A stretch of DNA of 7,323 nucleotides from Bacillota bacterium (GTDB lineage Bacteria; Bacillota; Clostridia; Peptostreptococcales; Anaerovoracaceae): NCBI GenBank assembly GCA_017534025.1, contig JAFWDF010000124.1, positions 1 to 7,323 of the forward strand, given 5' to 3'. Below, one piece after another: positions 4,716 through 7,323 of this stretch; position 1 is the stretch's first letter; each line of letters opens with the position of its first letter. A program made the translations under genes and the position numbers. Below the pieces are notes generated by a model, which saw only the letters and a list, made by a program, of their open reading frames with translations, was not told where the DNA came from and searched no databases.

Positions 4716-5642
4716 ATGATTCACAACAATATTCTCGAAGCCCTCGGCCACACGCCGATCGTCCGTCTGAACCGCATGGTCGGTCCGGACAGTGCCGAAG
4801 TACTGGTGAAATTTGAAGGCCTCAATGTCGGCGGTTCCATTAAGACCCGTACCGCGTACAATATGATCCGGGAAGCGGAAAAACAGGGCCTGATCAATGA
4901 GGAGACCATTATCGTAGAACCGACCAGCGGCAACCAGGGCATCGGCCTCGCTCTGGTCGGCGCCGTTCGCGGGTATAAGACCCGCATCATCATGCCGGAT
5001 TCGGTCAGCGAGGAACGTCGTAAACTCGTGCAGCACTACGGGGCGGAAGTGATCCTGGTACACGATGACGGCGATATCGGAAAGTGCATCGCCACATGCC
5101 TGGACATGGCGCTGCAGATGGAAAAGGACGATCCGCACGTTTTCGTGCCGCAGCAGTTCGCCAATCCGCACAACTCCCAGACACACCGCAACCACACGGC
5201 GCTGGAGATCATGGAACAGGTCGCCGGTCCGATCCACGGATTTTGCTCCGGCATCGGGACAGGCGGTACGATTACCGGTATCGGTGAAACACTGAAAAAC
5301 CAGAATCCGGATATTCTGATCTGGGCGGTGGAACCGGAAAATGCGGCCATTCTTTCCGGCGGCAATATCGGTACGCACCTGCAGATGGGCATCGGCGACG
5401 GCATCATTCCGCCGATCCTGAACCAGCAGATTTACAAAGACATTTACATCGTCACCGATGAGGAAGCGATTCAGACCGCCAAGGATCTTGCCCGTCTCGA
5501 AGGCATCATGTGCGGCATTTCCAGTGGTACTAATGTCGCGGCTGCCATTCAGATGGCGAAAAAGCTCGGTCCGGGAAAAACTGTCGTGACCGTGCTGCCG
5601 GATACTGCGGAAAGATATTTTTCCACTTCCCTCTTCGATTAA
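4716..5642 (+). CDS. cysK: Cysteine synthase family PLP-dependent enzyme (308 aa)
   Basis: Fold-type II PLP enzyme of the O-acetylserine sulfhydrylase family, predicted to form L-cysteine from an activated serine and sulfide, or to run a related beta-replacement. Lys43 (NVGGSIKTR) is the Schiff-base lysine. PTSGNQGIGLA (69-79) is the substrate/asparagine loop, GTGGT (181-185) binds the PLP phosphate, ISSGT (268-272) contacts the pyridine nitrogen, and PDTAERYFSTSLF (295-307) is the family's C-terminal motif. Length is normal. Two positions are unusual: the common TSGNT is TSGNQ (Gln74), and the common K-D-R after the lysine is K-T-R (Thr44). These touch the substrate pocket, so acceptor or donor preference may differ. 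A stop at 4707-4709 in the same frame fixes the ATG at 4716. The RBS is poor (GGATGGA, 12 nt away). No serine acetyltransferase is nearby. Alternatives are cystathionine- or lanthionine-forming beta-synthases. Confidence 0.88.
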   Translation: MIHNNILEALGHTPIVRLNRMVGPDSAEVLVKFEGLNVGGSIKTRTAYNMIREAEKQGLINEETIIVEPTSGNQGIGLALVGAVRGYKTRIIMPDSVSEERRKLVQHYGAEVILVHDDGDIGKCIATCLDMALQMEKDDPHVFVPQQFANPHNSQTHRNHTALEIMEQVAGPIHGFCSGIGTGGTITGIGETLKNQNPDILIWAVEPENAAILSGGNIGTHLQMGIGDGIIPPILNQQIYKDIYIVTDEEAIQTAKDLARLEGIMCGISSGTNVAAAIQMAKKLGPGKTVVTVLPDTAERYFSTSLFD

Positions 5643-5680
5643 AAACGAAATCAATGGCTGCCTTTCCGGCAGAACAGACA

Positions 5681-5734
5681 ACCGGGACTGCAGAATACAG
5701 AGAAAATTCCTGTATTCCGCAGCCCCGGTTTTTT
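5681..5734 (+). terminator. Strong intrinsic terminator after the cysteine synthase gene
   Basis: A 20-bp stem (5681-5700 with 5710-5729) has only two A-C mismatches and a 9-nt loop. It is followed by six T's (5729-5734). A smaller hairpin, CTGCC/GGCAG (5658-5672), lies between it and the stop codon. On the minus strand no T-run follows the stem, so it acts mainly for the plus-strand gene. Confidence 0.9.
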
Positions 5735-5811
5735 ATCTCATTACCATACTTCTGTTTGCCCGTGCTGCCGGTCCGGCCGAAAAAAGATCAACGCCCGGAA
5801 CGGGATACTTT

Positions 5812-7293
5812 TCAGTCGCAGCGAATTCCGTAGGAACCGTCCGCATGTTCAAACGCCGCCAGCTCCGGATGTAAGGTCTTTTCTTCAGTATAGTTTTCGT
5901 AAGCCGGTTTATTATGCTTCTGCGATGCCCATATTTCCTGCGCCATAGCCTTCCACTCCTCCGCGTAATCCACGCATTTACCAGTGAGATGGTATACGTC
6001 CTCCGGCGCTTCCTCATTGGTCTGCCGAGCACCGGTCTCTTCCACGATTTCCTGCAGGATCTGCGGGTTTTCCAGCATCGGGCACGGCTGCAGATGATTG
6101 CGGTTGACCGGCTGCCCTTCATGATACACTTTAAACAGCGGCCGCTGCAGCATCTGAAGGATGCTGTGGGTACGGATATTCGAATCCGAAAAATGAATGA
6201 ACACACACGGTTCCGCGTCACCGGAAGCATTAATATGAAAATAATTCCGCCCGCCGGCGATACAGCCGCCTACAAATTCACCGTCATTCTGGAAATCCAT
6301 AGGGAAAAACTCCAGATCACAATCGTCGGAACGAATCCACCGGATCTGCTCAATCATTTTCTTCCGCTGTTCCACCGATGGCATCAGTTCAGGCACGGCA
6401 TTGTTCCCCACCGGCATATAATGGAAATAAAAACCGAAACGGGCGCCTTTGCCTGCGATGAAGCGGATAAACTCTTCGCTGGAAACGACTTCAATATTCT
6501 GACTGGTATAGCAGATGGAGGTACCGAACACGATGCCGTACTTCTGCAGAAGATCCATGGCCCGCATCACGTGCTCATAATGGCCGCTTCCCCGCCGGGC
6601 ATCGTTGGTCTCCGGAGTTCCTTCGATGGACAGCATGAAGGTAATATTGCCCAGCTTCACGACTTCTTTACAGAGCGCTTCATCAATTAACGTCGAATTA
6701 TCATAAATGCCGAACATGACATCGTTGTGCTTCTTCGCCAGCCGCAGAATATCCTTTTTCCTCACCAGCGGCTCTCCGCCGGTCAGCATATAAAGGTAGA
6801 TGCCCAGTTCTTTTCCCTGCGTCACGATCTTATCCATATCCGCAAAGGAAAGATTGCTCTTATCGCCGTAAGTACCGGACCAGCAGCCTTCACAGTGCAT
6901 ATTGCAGGCATTGGTCGGATCAAACAGAATCAGCCACGGGATATTGCAATGATACCGCTCCCGGTTCCGGCGAATCAGCTTTGTACCGCGGAAAAAGCCT
7001 TCATAACCGAGATTCAGAAGCACCTTCTTCGCATAACCCGGATCCGTTTCGTCCAGCACCCGGTTGATAAAACGGATCCACCGGTTGTCCGGATCCTGCA
7101 CGATTTCTCTGACGCGCTGAAGTGTTTCCGGATCCGCATCATCACCCCAGAATCTGCCTGCCTGATCCACCAGTTTTGCAAACACGGCGGACCGGTCTTC
7201 TGCTTTATTCAAATGTCTGAGCATCCCGTCGATTAACAGGCCGAACGCTTTTCGTTCCGCGGCATGGGCCGCCTGATTCACCAGAGAAGCCAT
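5812..7293 (-). CDS. Radical SAM/SPASM domain protein of unknown substrate (493 aa)
   Basis: Radical S-adenosylmethionine enzyme. Residues about 1-110 are a helical N-terminal extension. The radical SAM barrel spans about 118-330: the cluster motif C-x3-C-x2-C is Cys130, Cys134, Cys137 (CNMHCEGCW), followed by the SAM-binding GGEP at 172-175 and SIEG at 222-225. A SPASM-like C-terminal region carries Cys344 (GGCIAGG), Cys363 (GDAEPC), Cys404 (PCP) and Cys440 (GKC), suitable for one or more auxiliary Fe-S clusters. Such proteins often modify peptides, proteins or small molecules, but no precursor peptide, transporter or partner is visible here, so no substrate is assigned. GGAGG lies 7 nt before the ATG. 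The frame remains open to the window edge (30 nt), but the RBS supports this start. No clear terminator follows it: a CCCG/CGGG hairpin at about 5796 with a T-run some 6 nt further on is weak. Confidence 0.9.
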   Translation of the reverse strand: MASLVNQAAHAAERKAFGLLIDGMLRHLNKAEDRSAVFAKLVDQAGRFWGDDADPETLQRVREIVQDPDNRWIRFINRVLDETDPGYAKKVLLNLGYEGFFRGTKLIRRNRERYHCNIPWLILFDPTNACNMHCEGCWSGTYGDKSNLSFADMDKIVTQGKELGIYLYMLTGGEPLVRKKDILRLAKKHNDVMFGIYDNSTLIDEALCKEVVKLGNITFMLSIEGTPETNDARRGSGHYEHVMRAMDLLQKYGIVFGTSICYTSQNIEVVSSEEFIRFIAGKGARFGFYFHYMPVGNNAVPELMPSVEQRKKMIEQIRWIRSDDCDLEFFPMDFQNDGEFVGGCIAGGRNYFHINASGDAEPCVFIHFSDSNIRTHSILQMLQRPLFKVYHEGQPVNRNHLQPCPMLENPQILQEIVEETGARQTNEEAPEDVYHLTGKCVDYAEEWKAMAQEIWASQKHNKPAYENYTEEKTLHPELAAFEHADGSYGIRCD

Positions 7294-7300
7294 CCCTTTA

Positions 7301-7305
7301 CCTCC
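7301..7305 (-). promoter_or_regulatory. Ribosome binding site of the radical SAM gene
   Basis: On the minus strand GGAGG lies 7 nt before the ATG at 7293, in AT-rich upstream DNA. It settles the start even though the frame has no stop before the window edge. The promoter lies at or beyond the edge and cannot be called. Confidence 0.8.
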
Positions 7306-7323
7306 ATAAAAAATATAATAATC

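Noticed and set aside
3784..4716. 310-codon plus-strand frame across the chorismate mutase gene and its upstream gap
   Set aside because: It is antisense to the chorismate mutase-ACT gene, crosses promoter sequence, and is His/Phe-rich in a way typical of a shadow frame.
4596..5681. 361-codon minus-strand frame opposite the cysteine synthase gene
   Set aside because: The plus-strand protein has all PLP family motifs, and the antisense translation resembles nothing known.
5914..6690. 258-codon plus-strand frame opposite the radical SAM gene
   Set aside because: It is antisense to the SPASM region with its cysteine motifs, and has no RBS or recognisable family.

Overview
The window looks like chromosomal DNA from an anaerobic Bacillota (Firmicutes) species, probably Clostridia or Negativicutes. 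The evidence is GGAGG-type ribosome binding sites, a TTG start behind AAGGAG, strong intrinsic terminators, and the family types of the proteins (FadR-like GntR, oxygen-labile Fe-S hydratase, radical SAM/SPASM). Coding regions have moderate GC and the intergenic regions are AT-rich. The genus cannot be told from the sequence. I see no transposase, phage gene, tRNA, rRNA or CRISPR array.

Layout. (1) 7-711 (-) encodes a GntR/FadR-family repressor. It is divergent from (2) 1090-3393 (+), a single-chain aconitase-superfamily hydratase; the 378-bp gap between them holds a promoter for each gene and several palindromes. (3) 3394-3777 lies between convergent genes. It holds a degenerate heptamer array and two tandem copies (period 157 bp) of a 110-bp self-complementary repeat that act, at least in form, as terminators in both directions. 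(4) 3778-4368 (-) encodes a short chorismate mutase-ACT protein with no prephenate dehydratase domain. It is divergent from (5) 4716-5642 (+), a cysteine-synthase-family PLP enzyme with two unusual active-site-loop residues. Their two promoters are back to back and share -35 bases. (6) A long hairpin terminator follows the PLP gene. (7) 5812-7293 (-) encodes a 493-residue radical SAM/SPASM protein whose upstream region is cut by the window edge.

How the genes fit together. The repressor and hydratase form the clearest functional pair: a carboxylate-responsive FCD-type regulator beside an Fe-S hydro-lyase. The regulated step is probably hydration/dehydration or isomerisation of a small di- or tricarboxylic acid, substrate unknown. 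The chorismate mutase-ACT and cysteine synthase genes are amino-acid biosynthetic and may be co-regulated through their shared promoter region. The radical SAM gene has its own transcription unit and no visible partner. No multi-gene novel system is evident. The most unusual elements are the 110-bp nested-palindrome repeat pair, the twin hairpins in the chorismate mutase leader, and the non-canonical PLP enzyme.
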